64,000 nt of DNA from CADEDV01 sp964412375. Lineage in GTDB: Bacteria; Bacteroidota; Bacteroidia; Chitinophagales; Chitinophagaceae. A program made the translations under genes and the position numbers. This document shows, piece after piece, positions 24,987 to 33,680 of the stretch. How positions within the stretch are numbered: the first letter of the stretch is position 1; the number at the start of each line of letters is the position of its first letter. A model generated the notes under the pieces. The model was not told where the DNA came from. It did no database searches and saw nothing but the letters and a program-made list of their open reading frames with translations. The stretch is from contig CAYPOD010000009.1 in NCBI GenBank assembly GCA_964412375.1, positions 1 to 64,000 of the forward strand, read 5' to 3'.

Positions 24987-25889
24987 ATGCGAAAGATCAT
25001 TTACATCATCAATCCCATTTCGGGCACCAAGGCAAAAAAAGACCTGCAGGCTTTTATTGAAAAAATGACAGCGGCCAGGAACATCCCGTTTAAAGTATTT
25101 CCATCTGTGGCAAGCGGTGATTATTCTTTTCTGTTCCCGGTTATCAAAGAAGAAGCATTCACAGATATTGTTATTGCCGGCGGTGATGGCACTGTCAGCC
25201 AGGTGGTGAATAGTCTTATGTCATCTGGTGTAAATTTTGGCATCATTCCCTGCGGATCGGGCAACGGGCTGGCATTTGCCGCAAGGATTCCCAAACAACC
25301 GGCTAAAGCGCTGAAAATAGTTTTTGACGGAATACCGATAGCGACCGACGGTTTTTATATCAACGATCATTTTGCCTGTATGCTCAGCGGATTAGGCTTT
25401 GATGCAAAAGTGGCGCATGATTTTGCAGAACAACCTAAACGGGGGCTGTTGACCTATATCAGGCAGGTGGCAAAGAATTTTTTTGCAGCCAAAACCTATT
25501 CTTTTGAGATAAACCTGAACGGCCAAACTTTTAATACCGAAGCTTATTTTATCAGCATTGCGAACAGCAACCAGTTTGGCAACAATTTTACCATAGCTCC
25601 AAAAGCCAGCCTGTCAGACGGGCTACTGGATATTGTGATCATATGTCGCCAGCATAAAGTGAGCATGGTGTTACAGACATTAAAACAACTCAGCGGCAGA
25701 AACAAACCACAATCCATCAATGCGCCGGTTAAAAAGAAAGCCGTGATCTACCTGCAAACAGAAAAATTGTCTGTCAAAAACCTGTCCCATGCATTGCTGC
25801 ATATTGACGGGGAGCCGGTCGAAACACCGGATGAGGTCCGGGTGGAAATAAAGAAAAGATGTTTCCGGCTTATTCAGCCTGCGGATTAA
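24987..25889 (+). CDS. Diacylglycerol kinase-family lipid kinase (YegS/DagK-like)
   Basis: 300-residue cytoplasmic/membrane-peripheral lipid kinase. The nucleotide-binding signature GGDGTVSQVVNSL (near residue 65-77) and the later GSGNGLAFAARIP are typical of the DAGK catalytic domain. It should phosphorylate diacylglycerol or a related lipid, feeding phosphatidate into phospholipid synthesis; specificity is unknown. The last 20 bases overlap the end of the oppositely oriented patatin gene. The start follows a predicted exported protein after only 3 bases. Confidence 0.88.
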   Translation: MRKIIYIINPISGTKAKKDLQAFIEKMTAARNIPFKVFPSVASGDYSFLFPVIKEEAFTDIVIAGGDGTVSQVVNSLMSSGVNFGIIPCGSGNGLAFAARIPKQPAKALKIVFDGIPIATDGFYINDHFACMLSGLGFDAKVAHDFAEQPKRGLLTYIRQVAKNFFAAKTYSFEINLNGQTFNTEAYFISIANSNQFGNNFTIAPKASLSDGLLDIVIICRQHKVSMVLQTLKQLSGRNKPQSINAPVKKKAVIYLQTEKLSVKNLSHALLHIDGEPVETPDEVRVEIKKRCFRLIQPAD

Positions 25890-28104
25890 ACAGTTCCAGC
25901 AGCTTGCGGGTACTCTCCATGTTGTAAGCAGAGTAAACCGACGACATGATATCATTTTGCTCCCGCTTGGTGAGATGAAAATTCAACGCCGCCTTGTTTT
26001 CTTCTTTATCAGTAGCATACTGGAACGTTATTTTATAGATATTTCTTCCTTCTTTATCACTGTAATAACTCAGCATATCATTCTGAAAAAATTCCATCAT
26101 CTTAAACCAGTTGTGCTGCAGCAGCAGGAAAGGTTTGGTGAAATGGTCGCTGATGTCGTCAGAAAGATAAGGATGCTCCCAGGCGCCGGCGCCCCTGTCC
26201 CTTATTTGCAGAATAAGTACTCCGCGGGTATTTTCCCGGATCCAGTCATCAAATGATTCCATGAAACGCAAAGAAGTTTCCTGGCCGTAGTTGTCACGAA
26301 GACCGGCATCCATCACATCAATGACCGGGTTGGAAGGCAGCCATACATTAGGAAGCACGATAGGAAAGGTGGCGTTCATCCGCAAAGCGGTAAGGATACG
26401 GAGATTATAAGGGTTCTGTTTTTCAAAAAAAGAAACATAATCAATTACATCAGGGTCCATGGCCGGCATCCGTGTGCTGTCCTGCCAGCCCCGCATCATA
26501 AAGCGAATGGGTTGTGTGCTGATCATCATTTTCCGGCTGTCTCTTGTTACCACCGAATTAAAAAACATCAGGGGAATATTGGCCGCTTTTTCTTCAGCTA
26601 CATAATCTTTTAATTGCTTGTTTAAGAAACCCCTTGTGTTGCGATTCAGTTTTTCTTCAAAAGCATAACCCCGATCCTTCACATAAGTGTAGTCACCCAC
26701 ATTGAACTTTTGTGCCGGTGCGATCAGGTCCCGGGCAACAAAGGAAGAAAACAACGGATTCAGCAGGTCACCGGAAATGTCATTGACATATTTTTTATCA
26801 CCGATACTTATATTATTTCCCTTTAATCGTTGCAGGTATAGCTCACGGAAATAGGCCGCTCCGATCATGCCGCCTGATGCGCCGCTGATAAGAAATACTT
26901 TATTGAGAATGGAACTATTGGTAATGCTGTCGAGGTATTGCAGCACACTCATAGTGAATGTGGCGCTGCGATGGCCGCCGCCGCTGGTGTTCAAGATAAC
27001 GAGCAGCGGTTTCTCTTCTTTTTGTTTTTGTTTCCAGTTTTCCAGGATGCCGGTCATGTTTCGCTTATCACTTTCCACATTCTCCGGGTTGCTTAAAGCC
27101 AGCAGTCCTTCCCTGCTGTAGGCAGGTCTTTCGTTTTTGTTGTCATAGTTGATACCGTACGCTTTATTGCGTGGATCAATCCAATCGAATTTATACAAAA
27201 GATTCAGCAAAAGGATCAGCCCGATAAGATAAGGGATGCTCCAGCTTTGCAAGAAATAACTGAATGCTCCTGCTACACCAATAAGGATAGAAAAGAAAAT
27301 GGTGATGCTGGCAGCAGCCGGTATCTGGAAAAATGGATTTTCCAGGAAAAAACCAAGAATGATGAGAAAAACAAAAGCGGCAAATACAGAAAGAATAGCG
27401 GCAAGGTGATGACGCTTGAAAATAGAGTCAACAAATTCCTGCGTATAATGCGACACATCACGGGTGCGGCGCAGGCGGACCGGTGTTTCAAAATACCACT
27501 CCACCTTCATCATTGTTTCACCCACATGCACTTCTTTCACTTTGGTGAGATGACTGATATATGAATTGGGATTGCTGATAACGGGCATCATACGGCGCAG
27601 GATGGAACGATCGGCCCGGAAAAAATAAATAAGCGATATGGCCAGGATAAGAATTAATCCAGCAAGAAAACCACCAACCAGGAAAAGTATATCTATTGTG
27701 CTGATGAGTTCCCGGTAGCGATCAAATTCATAGGCTTTGAAAAAATAAAACAGCAAAAAGATAAACGGGATGATGGCATTGTTGATGCAATATTTTAAAA
27801 ACGGATTGGTGGTGGCAGCAAGGAAGCGAAAATATTTGCAAAACAAAATAAATGTAGCAATGTTCCAGCTCATGACGAACATGCCGATGGACATGCCTAC
27901 AAAGGCGGACCCGATAGCGTTTACATCACCGAGGTATTCCGGCGCCAGGTAGAGAGAGTCGGCGCCAAAGGTTTTCATGAAACCTCCCCCAACGGTACTA
28001 AACAGGATGAACCAAAATAGCAACAGCACCTGGTATTTCCTGAAATGAAGGAAAAGGAGTTGAATGGGAAATGAATATAAAAAACCTCTTAACCAGGCTT
28101 TCAT
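25870..28104 (-). CDS. Membrane-bound patatin-like phospholipase
   Basis: 744-residue fusion of a polytopic N-terminal part (about six to eight membrane segments, residues 20-300) and a C-terminal patatin domain. The oxyanion loop is NTSGGGHRS (372-380), the nucleophile is S410 in GASGG (408-412) and the catalytic Asp lies in VMDAGLRDNYG near residue 600, giving a complete Ser-Asp dyad. It should hydrolyse lipids at the inner membrane. It overlaps the convergent lipid-kinase gene by 20 bp. The membrane part has no obvious relative in memory; substrate unknown. Confidence 0.83.
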   Translation of the reverse strand: MKAWLRGFLYSFPIQLLFLHFRKYQVLLLFWFILFSTVGGGFMKTFGADSLYLAPEYLGDVNAIGSAFVGMSIGMFVMSWNIATFILFCKYFRFLAATTNPFLKYCINNAIIPFIFLLFYFFKAYEFDRYRELISTIDILFLVGGFLAGLILILAISLIYFFRADRSILRRMMPVISNPNSYISHLTKVKEVHVGETMMKVEWYFETPVRLRRTRDVSHYTQEFVDSIFKRHHLAAILSVFAAFVFLIILGFFLENPFFQIPAAASITIFFSILIGVAGAFSYFLQSWSIPYLIGLILLLNLLYKFDWIDPRNKAYGINYDNKNERPAYSREGLLALSNPENVESDKRNMTGILENWKQKQKEEKPLLVILNTSGGGHRSATFTMSVLQYLDSITNSSILNKVFLISGASGGMIGAAYFRELYLQRLKGNNISIGDKKYVNDISGDLLNPLFSSFVARDLIAPAQKFNVGDYTYVKDRGYAFEEKLNRNTRGFLNKQLKDYVAEEKAANIPLMFFNSVVTRDSRKMMISTQPIRFMMRGWQDSTRMPAMDPDVIDYVSFFEKQNPYNLRILTALRMNATFPIVLPNVWLPSNPVIDVMDAGLRDNYGQETSLRFMESFDDWIRENTRGVLILQIRDRGAGAWEHPYLSDDISDHFTKPFLLLQHNWFKMMEFFQNDMLSYYSDKEGRNIYKITFQYATDKEENKAALNFHLTKREQNDIMSSVYSAYNMESTRKLLELFNPQAE

Positions 28105-28176
28105 AAGTCAGGCTTGTTGATGATGCTTAAAAATACAGATTATTGAGGGCTAATTCAAACAGGCATTCATTAAACC

Positions 28177-29247
28177 TTAATTGGATTTTTTTGACCTGAC
28201 CATATACAATACCCAAACCAGTGATAACAAAAAGAACATTGCCACCAGTTGGTGCAATTGCGCCATCCATTCAAATACGCCCCAGCGATTGGGAATGATC
28301 TGCAAGCTGGTAAGAACAGCAAGCACACCAAGCACCACCTGAACAACTACAAAGAACAGCGGCCACCAGCGGGTTTTATCCAGCAATAGATTTCCTTTGA
28401 TCTTATATAGACGAATGCTGAGCAACACGACAAGTATTAACAGCAGGTAAGCCAGCCCCCGGTGAACAAAATGAATGGTGATACGGTTGTCAATTAAATT
28501 CAATAATCCTTCTTTATTTCCGAACATGCGGGGCGGAATAAGGTATCCGTTTATATCGGGCCAGGTGGCTGCTGCTGTTGCCGCTTTATGACCCGCCATC
28601 AGTGCCCCATAGATCAACTGGACGGTCAGCACAACAATAATAGTTATTGTTAGTTTTCTAACGGTGTTATTCACGGCCAACTTTTCTGCCGGCACCAGCA
28701 GTTGCAGGGCAAACCAGAAAGTATAACACAACAAACCCATGGCAAGAATGAAATGCAAAGCAAGCCGGGTTGGTTTTACATAGATCGCATCACCCGTGAG
28801 GCCACTGGCCACCATGATCCAGCCGACTACCCCCTGCAGTGCACCCAGCAAAAACAAAATGAGCAGGGGTTTCACCATTTCCGGTTTAAATCTTTTTTGC
28901 CACAGGAAAATGATGAAAGGAACAGCAAACACAACACCGATCAGTCTTGCCCAGAAGCGATGAAACCATTCCCAGAAGAAAATGAATTTGAAATCTTTCA
29001 GGGTAAAATCAAAATTCAGCAGGTTATATTGCGGGGTTTGTTTATACTTTTCAAATTCGGCAAGCCATTGCTGTTCGCCCAGCGGGGGAAATGTTCCGGT
29101 CACCACGTTCCATTCAGTGATGGAAAGACCGGAGCCGGTCAGCCTAGTGATGCCGCCCAATAATATCTGGACGATGATCATGCCTACACCCACCAGCAGC
29201 CAGATGGCAACCGGCCGGGAAGAACGCTGCGAAATATCATTTACCAT
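28177..29247 (-). CDS. ctaA: Heme A synthase (COX15/CtaA)
   Basis: 356-residue eight-helix membrane protein that converts heme O to heme A for aa3-type terminal oxidases. The first part reads GVGMIIVQILLGGITRLTGSGLSITEWN, the classical CtaA opening with the conserved Arg and Gly-rich segment. Other family words are FWEWFHRFWARLIG, HFILAMGLLCYTFW, IHFVHRGLAYLLLI and LHQLVAMFFLLSLV, each bearing a heme-ligand His. It is the only oxidase-assembly gene in the window, but its presence suggests an aerobic terminal oxidase elsewhere. The start ATG is at 29247. Confidence 0.94.
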   Translation of the reverse strand: MVNDISQRSSRPVAIWLLVGVGMIIVQILLGGITRLTGSGLSITEWNVVTGTFPPLGEQQWLAEFEKYKQTPQYNLLNFDFTLKDFKFIFFWEWFHRFWARLIGVVFAVPFIIFLWQKRFKPEMVKPLLILFLLGALQGVVGWIMVASGLTGDAIYVKPTRLALHFILAMGLLCYTFWFALQLLVPAEKLAVNNTVRKLTITIIVVLTVQLIYGALMAGHKAATAAATWPDINGYLIPPRMFGNKEGLLNLIDNRITIHFVHRGLAYLLLILVVLLSIRLYKIKGNLLLDKTRWWPLFFVVVQVVLGVLAVLTSLQIIPNRWGVFEWMAQLHQLVAMFFLLSLVWVLYMVRSKKSN

Positions 29248-29320
29248 AGCGGACGCAAAGGTAGCTTATCAACAAAGTAGCCAGTAAATTTTGTTAAGCA
29301 ATATTTCGGAAATTGCGGTC

Positions 29321-29917
29321 ATGCTGCAGCCATTTTACCAGGACCAACTTCTTGAAGCCGGTTGTGATGAAGCCGGAAGAGGTTGCTATGCGGGGCCGGT
29401 GTTTGCTGCTGCAGTCATTTTACCCAGCAATTTTCACCACCCGTTTTTGAATGATTCCAAACAGCTTTCAGAAAAACAAAGGGATGTATTGCGACCTGTG
29501 ATAGAAAACGAAGCGGTTGCATTTGCTGTGGCTTCTGTAAGCAATGAAGAGATTGACCACATCAACATCCTGAAAGCTTCGTTTAAGGCCATGCACCTGG
29601 CCATTGAAAAACTTACCACAAAACCACAATTATTGCTGGTTGACGGCAACCGCTTTATTCCTTATAAAAAAATTCCTCACCATTGTTTTGTAAAAGGCGA
29701 CGGACGGTTTGCTTCAATTGCTGCTGCCAGCATCCTCGCCAAAACTTACCGGGATGAACACATGCAGCAGCTCCACCGTGAATTTCCACACTATCACTGG
29801 AACCAGAACAAAGGTTATGGCACTGCAACACACAGAAAAGCCATTGAAGAACATGGCTTGTGCATGTACCACCGAAAAAGTTTCAGGCTGCTGCCACAAC
29901 AAATAGTCCTTTTCTGA
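29321..29917 (+). CDS. rnhB: Ribonuclease HII
   Basis: 198-residue RNase HII that cuts the RNA strand of RNA-DNA hybrids, including single ribonucleotides in DNA. The signature GCDEAGRGCYAGPVFAAAVIL (DEAGRG motif with catalytic Asp and Glu) opens the protein, and later catalytic Asp residues are in LVDGNRFIP and KTYRDEHM. ATG at 29321 is preferred over a TTG ten codons upstream because it gives the usual N-terminus (MLQPFYQDQLLEAG). Divergent from ctaA. Confidence 0.95.
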   Translation: MLQPFYQDQLLEAGCDEAGRGCYAGPVFAAAVILPSNFHHPFLNDSKQLSEKQRDVLRPVIENEAVAFAVASVSNEEIDHINILKASFKAMHLAIEKLTTKPQLLLVDGNRFIPYKKIPHHCFVKGDGRFASIAAASILAKTYRDEHMQQLHREFPHYHWNQNKGYGTATHRKAIEEHGLCMYHRKSFRLLPQQIVLF

Positions 29918-30025
29918 TTGTTATTGAAAAGCAAATCATTTTATACCTGTCTTTTTTAATACAGGATTTAAACCCCCGGCTTCTGAACCCGTCATAAACC
30001 GGAATAAACACTAAAACAATTGTAT

Positions 30026-30328
30026 ATGAAAAAAATAATTACCCTTGGAATGTTCCTGATGTTCTTTAGCATCATCGCATCTGCACAGCGACCCGGCGAC
30101 AGGATTTATAAACATCGTGTCCGCGACGGCATCCGTAGCGGCGAATTAGCAAGACCTGAGGTAAGAGAACTTCGTAAAAACCAGTTACGTTACGATATGG
30201 CAGAACGCCGGGCCCGGAGAGATGGAATCGTAACTGCGCCGGAAAGAAGAAGATTGCAAAAAATGAAAGTTGAAAACCGCCGTGATCTGTTTCACTATAA
30301 ACACAACAGGGTACGCCAGGTTATTTAA
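30026..30328 (+). CDS. Small basic secreted protein with tandem helix-loop repeats
   Basis: 100-residue exported protein (ATG at 30026; signal peptide MKKIITLGMFLMFFSIIASAQ). The mature part is very rich in Arg and Lys and contains two similar units: SGELARPEVRELRKNQLRYD and DGIVTAPERRRLQKMKVENR. This pattern (G-x-L/V-T/A-x-x-E-x-x-x-L) is a recurrent small-protein family of Bacteroidota and Proteobacteria whose function is not known to me; it is EF-hand-like in spacing but basic. A strong terminator follows, overlapping the end of yciO. Confidence 0.75.
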   Translation: MKKIITLGMFLMFFSIIASAQRPGDRIYKHRVRDGIRSGELARPEVRELRKNQLRYDMAERRARRDGIVTAPERRRLQKMKVENRRDLFHYKHNRVRQVI

Positions 30329-30397
30329 GCAAGTCAGCAATAGAACATATAGCAAGAATCATGTGGTTGAAGCCTGCTTCATAAAGCAGATTGGGTT

Positions 30398-31048
30398 TTA
30401 AGTAAAGGGTCGTTCAGTCGGGAACGGCCCTTTTAAATTTTCATACGGCCACTCTCCCAAACCTTTTCGGGTAACAACCGGTTCGTCTCCGGTGCAATCT
30501 ACCACGGTAGAAGGAATGATTCCCCCGATGCCACCGTCAATCACGATGTCCACTTCATTACGGAAATTTTCATACATGATATCGGGGTCGGTATAATCTT
30601 CCACCTGCTCTCCGGGTAATGAAGCGCTGAGCACTGGCCGGCCCAGTTCCTTTACAATGGCCAATGCGATCGGGTGGTCGGGAATGCGCAACCCAATTGT
30701 ATCTTTTCTGCCCTGTATGATTTTTGGTACCAGTTTACTGGCCTGCAAAATGAATGTGTAAGGGCCGGGCAGGTATTCTTTTAAAAGCCTGTAGGTGCTA
30801 TTGGGCAACTGCTTGGCATAATCACTCAGGTGGCTAAGATCGCTGCACACAAATGAGAGCTGCGCTTTTTTCGGATCCACTTTTTTGATGCGGCAAATTC
30901 TTTCAATGGCTGACTGTTGCAAAATATCACAACCCAAACCATACACCGTATCCGTCGGGTAAATGATGACGGCGCCACGACGCAGTTGCTCCACCACCTG
31001 CTGAATAAGCCGCGGCTGCGGGTCTTTGGGATGTATTCTGATCATCAT
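30398..31048 (-). CDS. yciO: YciO/Sua5-family protein
   Basis: 216-residue protein of the YrdC/Sua5 fold. It matches E. coli YciO along its length: RIHPKDPQPRLIQQVVEQLRRG, then YPTDTVYGLGCDI, SFVCSDLSHLSDYAK, YTFILQASKLVPKI and STVVDCTGDEPVVTRKGLG. YciO-type members resemble threonylcarbamoyl-AMP synthase, though their own role is less settled. Some bacteria use it in tRNA t6A synthesis. The 3' end of the gene contains the terminator of the convergent small-protein gene. Confidence 0.9.
   Translation of the reverse strand: MMIRIHPKDPQPRLIQQVVEQLRRGAVIIYPTDTVYGLGCDILQQSAIERICRIKKVDPKKAQLSFVCSDLSHLSDYAKQLPNSTYRLLKEYLPGPYTFILQASKLVPKIIQGRKDTIGLRIPDHPIALAIVKELGRPVLSASLPGEQVEDYTDPDIMYENFRNEVDIVIDGGIGGIIPSTVVDCTGDEPVVTRKGLGEWPYENLKGPFPTERPFT
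30404..30434 (+). terminator. Terminator of the small basic protein gene, inside the yciO 3' end
   Basis: AAAGGGTCGTTC and GAACGGCCCTTT pair over 12 positions (one G-U) with a 6-base loop, then TTTAAATTTT. It lies within the last codons of the opposing yciO gene. Confidence 0.7.
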
Positions 31049-31145
31049 AACGGAATATTTTAAAAATAGGTTTTTTTAAATAAAAACGGGTCATGTGCCA
31101 ATTCATTGACAAGTTGTAATTTGGCCACTAATTAAGTTTGCCTGT

Positions 31146-32033
31146 ATGCGATTACAACCGGTTGCCGTTTTCGACAACATTGATCCCGAAGTGTTCAAAA
31201 ATGATTATTACCAGCCGGGCATACCTGTTATCATCAAAAATCTTGCAAAAGACTGGCCGGCATATACTAAATGGAACTGGGATTATTTCAAAGAACTGGT
31301 GGGCAACAAACGGGTGCCGCTTTATAATAATGTAAAAAGCGATGCTTATACTCCTATCAACAAAGCGGATGATTATAAAACTTTTGGTGAATACATTGAT
31401 ATGATCCGCCAGGGTCCTGCCGGTTGGCGTATATTCCTGTTCAATATTTTTGACCATGCCCCGGAGTTAACGGCTGACTTTACCTGGCCCGAACACCTGA
31501 TGAAAGGCTTTGTGAAAAAATACCCGATGCTGTTTACAGGCGGCGCCACTTCCATCACCCACATGCACTTTGATATTGATCTTTCGCATATCCTTCACAC
31601 ACAGTTTGGCGGCCGCAAACGGGTGCTGCTGTTTCCCTTCAAAGAGCAGTATAAACTATATCGCAAACCTTTTGAAGTGCTGAGTCTTGCTGATTTTTCT
31701 CATTATCACCTTGGCAACGGAACTCCTGATTATGCACAATTCCCGGCATTAAAGCTGGCTGAAGGATATGATATTGTCCTTGAACCCGGCGACACCCTGT
31801 TCATGCCGGCAGGATATTGGCATCACATGGAATACCTGGACAGCGGTTTTGCCATGAGCCTGCGGGCTATGCAACCTTCATTCGGTGGCAAACTGAAAGG
31901 GGTCTGGAATATATTTGGCATGAGAACGATTGATACAATGATGAAAAAGACTGCACCGAAGTGGTGGTATGAGAATAAGAAGAAAAAAATATTTGCCAGG
32001 GCAGAAAAAGAATTAAATCACACGAACCATTAA
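31146..32033 (+). CDS. JmjC/cupin-8-like Fe(II) dioxygenase-type protein
   Basis: 295-residue cupin-like protein of the FIH/JmjC type. A likely HxD...H iron site is present: HMHFDIDLSHILHTQFGG provides His and Asp, and GDTLFMPAGYWHHMEYLD the distal His. Such enzymes are 2-oxoglutarate-dependent hydroxylases acting on proteins (for example ribosomal or regulatory proteins) or small molecules. The N-terminal part (VFKNDYYQPGIPVIIKNLAKDWPAYTKW) is typical of the family. The substrate is unknown. It ends at a terminator shared with korB. Confidence 0.85.
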   Translation: MRLQPVAVFDNIDPEVFKNDYYQPGIPVIIKNLAKDWPAYTKWNWDYFKELVGNKRVPLYNNVKSDAYTPINKADDYKTFGEYIDMIRQGPAGWRIFLFNIFDHAPELTADFTWPEHLMKGFVKKYPMLFTGGATSITHMHFDIDLSHILHTQFGGRKRVLLFPFKEQYKLYRKPFEVLSLADFSHYHLGNGTPDYAQFPALKLAEGYDIVLEPGDTLFMPAGYWHHMEYLDSGFAMSLRAMQPSFGGKLKGVWNIFGMRTIDTMMKKTAPKWWYENKKKKIFARAEKELNHTNH

Positions 32034-32040
32034 ATATAAA

Positions 32041-32063
32041 AGCCCCAGCGAGGGGCTAAATTT
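32041..32063. terminator. Bidirectional terminator between the cupin gene and korB
   Basis: AGCCCC AGCGA GGGGCT with A-rich and T-rich flanks, placed between the two convergent stop codons. Confidence 0.85.
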
Positions 32064-32064
32064 T

Positions 32065-33093
32065 TTACTGTATCGTCCAAACCTCATTTCCTTTTAACAG
32101 CTTATCAAGGTCGGCTGGTTTTTTCGCTTTTGCTTCTTCAATCTGCATCGCCATCACATCTTCGTAGCAACTGCGCTGTGTTTGATAAAAAACACCAAAA
32201 GGTCTGGGCAGGTGGCCTTCCGTTTTTGGATCATCAAAAATGCGGACCAGTATCTGCGCTTTGTACATATCATTTTCATCGTGTATCCAGCAGTCATCGG
32301 CGCTAAAACCATTGTTGAGATCAACTACTTTCGGCGTAAAGCCATCCAGTTTGATTCCCTTGTCATTGTTGCTGCCAAATCTCAATGGTTTGCCCTGCTC
32401 CAGGAATAATGTTTCCTGAGCTTTGGTTCCCTTTTCGGTGAAAACCTCAAAGGCGCCGTCATTAAAGATGTTGCAGTTCTGGTATATCTCTAAGAAAGAA
32501 GCTCCTTTGTGGCCGTTGGCACGAAGCAGCATAGCCTGTAAATGTTTGGGGTCCCGGTCCATTGTTCTTGCTACAAACGTAGCATCAGCTCCCAATGCCA
32601 GCGCCAGCGGGTTAAAAGGATGGTCAATACTTCCAAACGGAGTTGACTTGGTTATTTTATTTGCTTCTGATGTCGGAGAATATTGTCCCTTGGTCAAACC
32701 ATAGATCTGGTTGTTGAACAAAAGCACATTCACATCAAAATTCCTGCGCAGCAAATGAATGGTATGGTTGCCGCCGATACTCAACCCGTCGCCATCCCCG
32801 GTAACAATCCACACACTCAGTTCGGGCCGTGAAGCCTTCAGACCTGAAGCCACAGCAGTGGCACGACCATGAATGGAGTGCATACCATAGGTGTTCATAT
32901 AATAGGGAAAACGGCTGCTGCAGCCGATACCGGAAATGATCACAATATTTTCCCGGGGAATACCCAGCGTTGGCATCACTTTCTGAACCTGTGCCAATAT
33001 GGAATAATCACCACATCCAGGGCACCAGCGAACTTCCTGGTCAGTTGCAAAATCCTTGGCGGTTAATACAGGGGCGGTTGTTGTCTCACTCAT
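32065..33093 (-). CDS. korB: 2-oxoglutarate:ferredoxin oxidoreductase beta subunit
   Basis: 342-residue beta subunit of the two-subunit 2-oxoacid:ferredoxin oxidoreductase. The Fe-S/TPP motifs are seen as RWCPGCGDYSIL near the start and GDGDGLSIGGNHTIHLL followed by VLLFNNQIYGLTKGQ, the thiamine-pyrophosphate site. It would make succinyl-CoA from 2-oxoglutarate with an alpha subunit and ferredoxin. The ATG at 33093 is used because the longer frame adds 38 atypical residues. Unusually the alpha subunit is not adjacent: upstream is an AhpD-like gene and downstream a convergent cupin gene. Confidence 0.92.
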   Translation of the reverse strand: MSETTTAPVLTAKDFATDQEVRWCPGCGDYSILAQVQKVMPTLGIPRENIVIISGIGCSSRFPYYMNTYGMHSIHGRATAVASGLKASRPELSVWIVTGDGDGLSIGGNHTIHLLRRNFDVNVLLFNNQIYGLTKGQYSPTSEANKITKSTPFGSIDHPFNPLALALGADATFVARTMDRDPKHLQAMLLRANGHKGASFLEIYQNCNIFNDGAFEVFTEKGTKAQETLFLEQGKPLRFGSNNDKGIKLDGFTPKVVDLNNGFSADDCWIHDENDMYKAQILVRIFDDPKTEGHLPRPFGVFYQTQRSCYEDVMAMQIEEAKAKKPADLDKLLKGNEVWTIQ

Positions 33094-33213
33094 ATAAAAT
33101 CGGGTTGACGACAAATTTAATGAATAAAGAACGTCGGGCAAGGATTTAAAACCATTAAAGACCGGCCTTGAGGGAATTTTCCGGCCAGCAATATCAGGCC
33201 AGATCATCCTTTC

Positions 33214-33576
33214 TTATTTCTCGTTTTTTTGCCCCTCTTTCACCAACTCTTCCCAATACTCTGCAGCCCTGCGGGTGTGGGGAATCACAATCGTGCCGCC
33301 AACAATATTGGCCACGGCAAAAATTTCATATACCTGTGCTGTTGTTACACCCAGTTCATGGTTTTTGCCCAGGTGATATTTGATGCAATCGTCGCAGCGA
33401 AGCACCATACTGGCCACCAGCCCCAGCATTTCTTTTGTTTTGCTGTCCAGCGCACCCTCTGCATAAGTGTTGCTGTCTAAGTTCCAAAGACGTTTAATAA
33501 CAAGGTTGTCTTTGCCGAGGATCACTTCATTCATCCTGGTCCTGTAATCATTAAATTCATTAATGAGATTACCCAT
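33214..33576 (-). CDS. AhpD-like carboxymuconolactone decarboxylase family protein
   Basis: 120-residue all-helical CMD-domain protein. The redox motif CxxC is present as CDDC in MVLRCDDCIKYHLG, followed by the conserved His (GKNHELG), so it should be an AhpD-like thiol peroxidase or disulfide reductase instead of a decarboxylase. It ends about 120 bp before the korB start on the same strand; a role in protecting the oxygen-sensitive oxidoreductase is possible but inferred only from this position. Confidence 0.88.
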   Translation of the reverse strand: MGNLINEFNDYRTRMNEVILGKDNLVIKRLWNLDSNTYAEGALDSKTKEMLGLVASMVLRCDDCIKYHLGKNHELGVTTAQVYEIFAVANIVGGTIVIPHTRRAAEYWEELVKEGQKNEK

Positions 33577-33680
33577 AGTTGTACAATTTTAGCAGCAAAA
33601 GTAGTAAAGCGGGCCTTCTGTCATTTACCGGGAGAATAGAAACGGATGAATTAGTACATTCAGTCTTCAAAATTTCTTCT

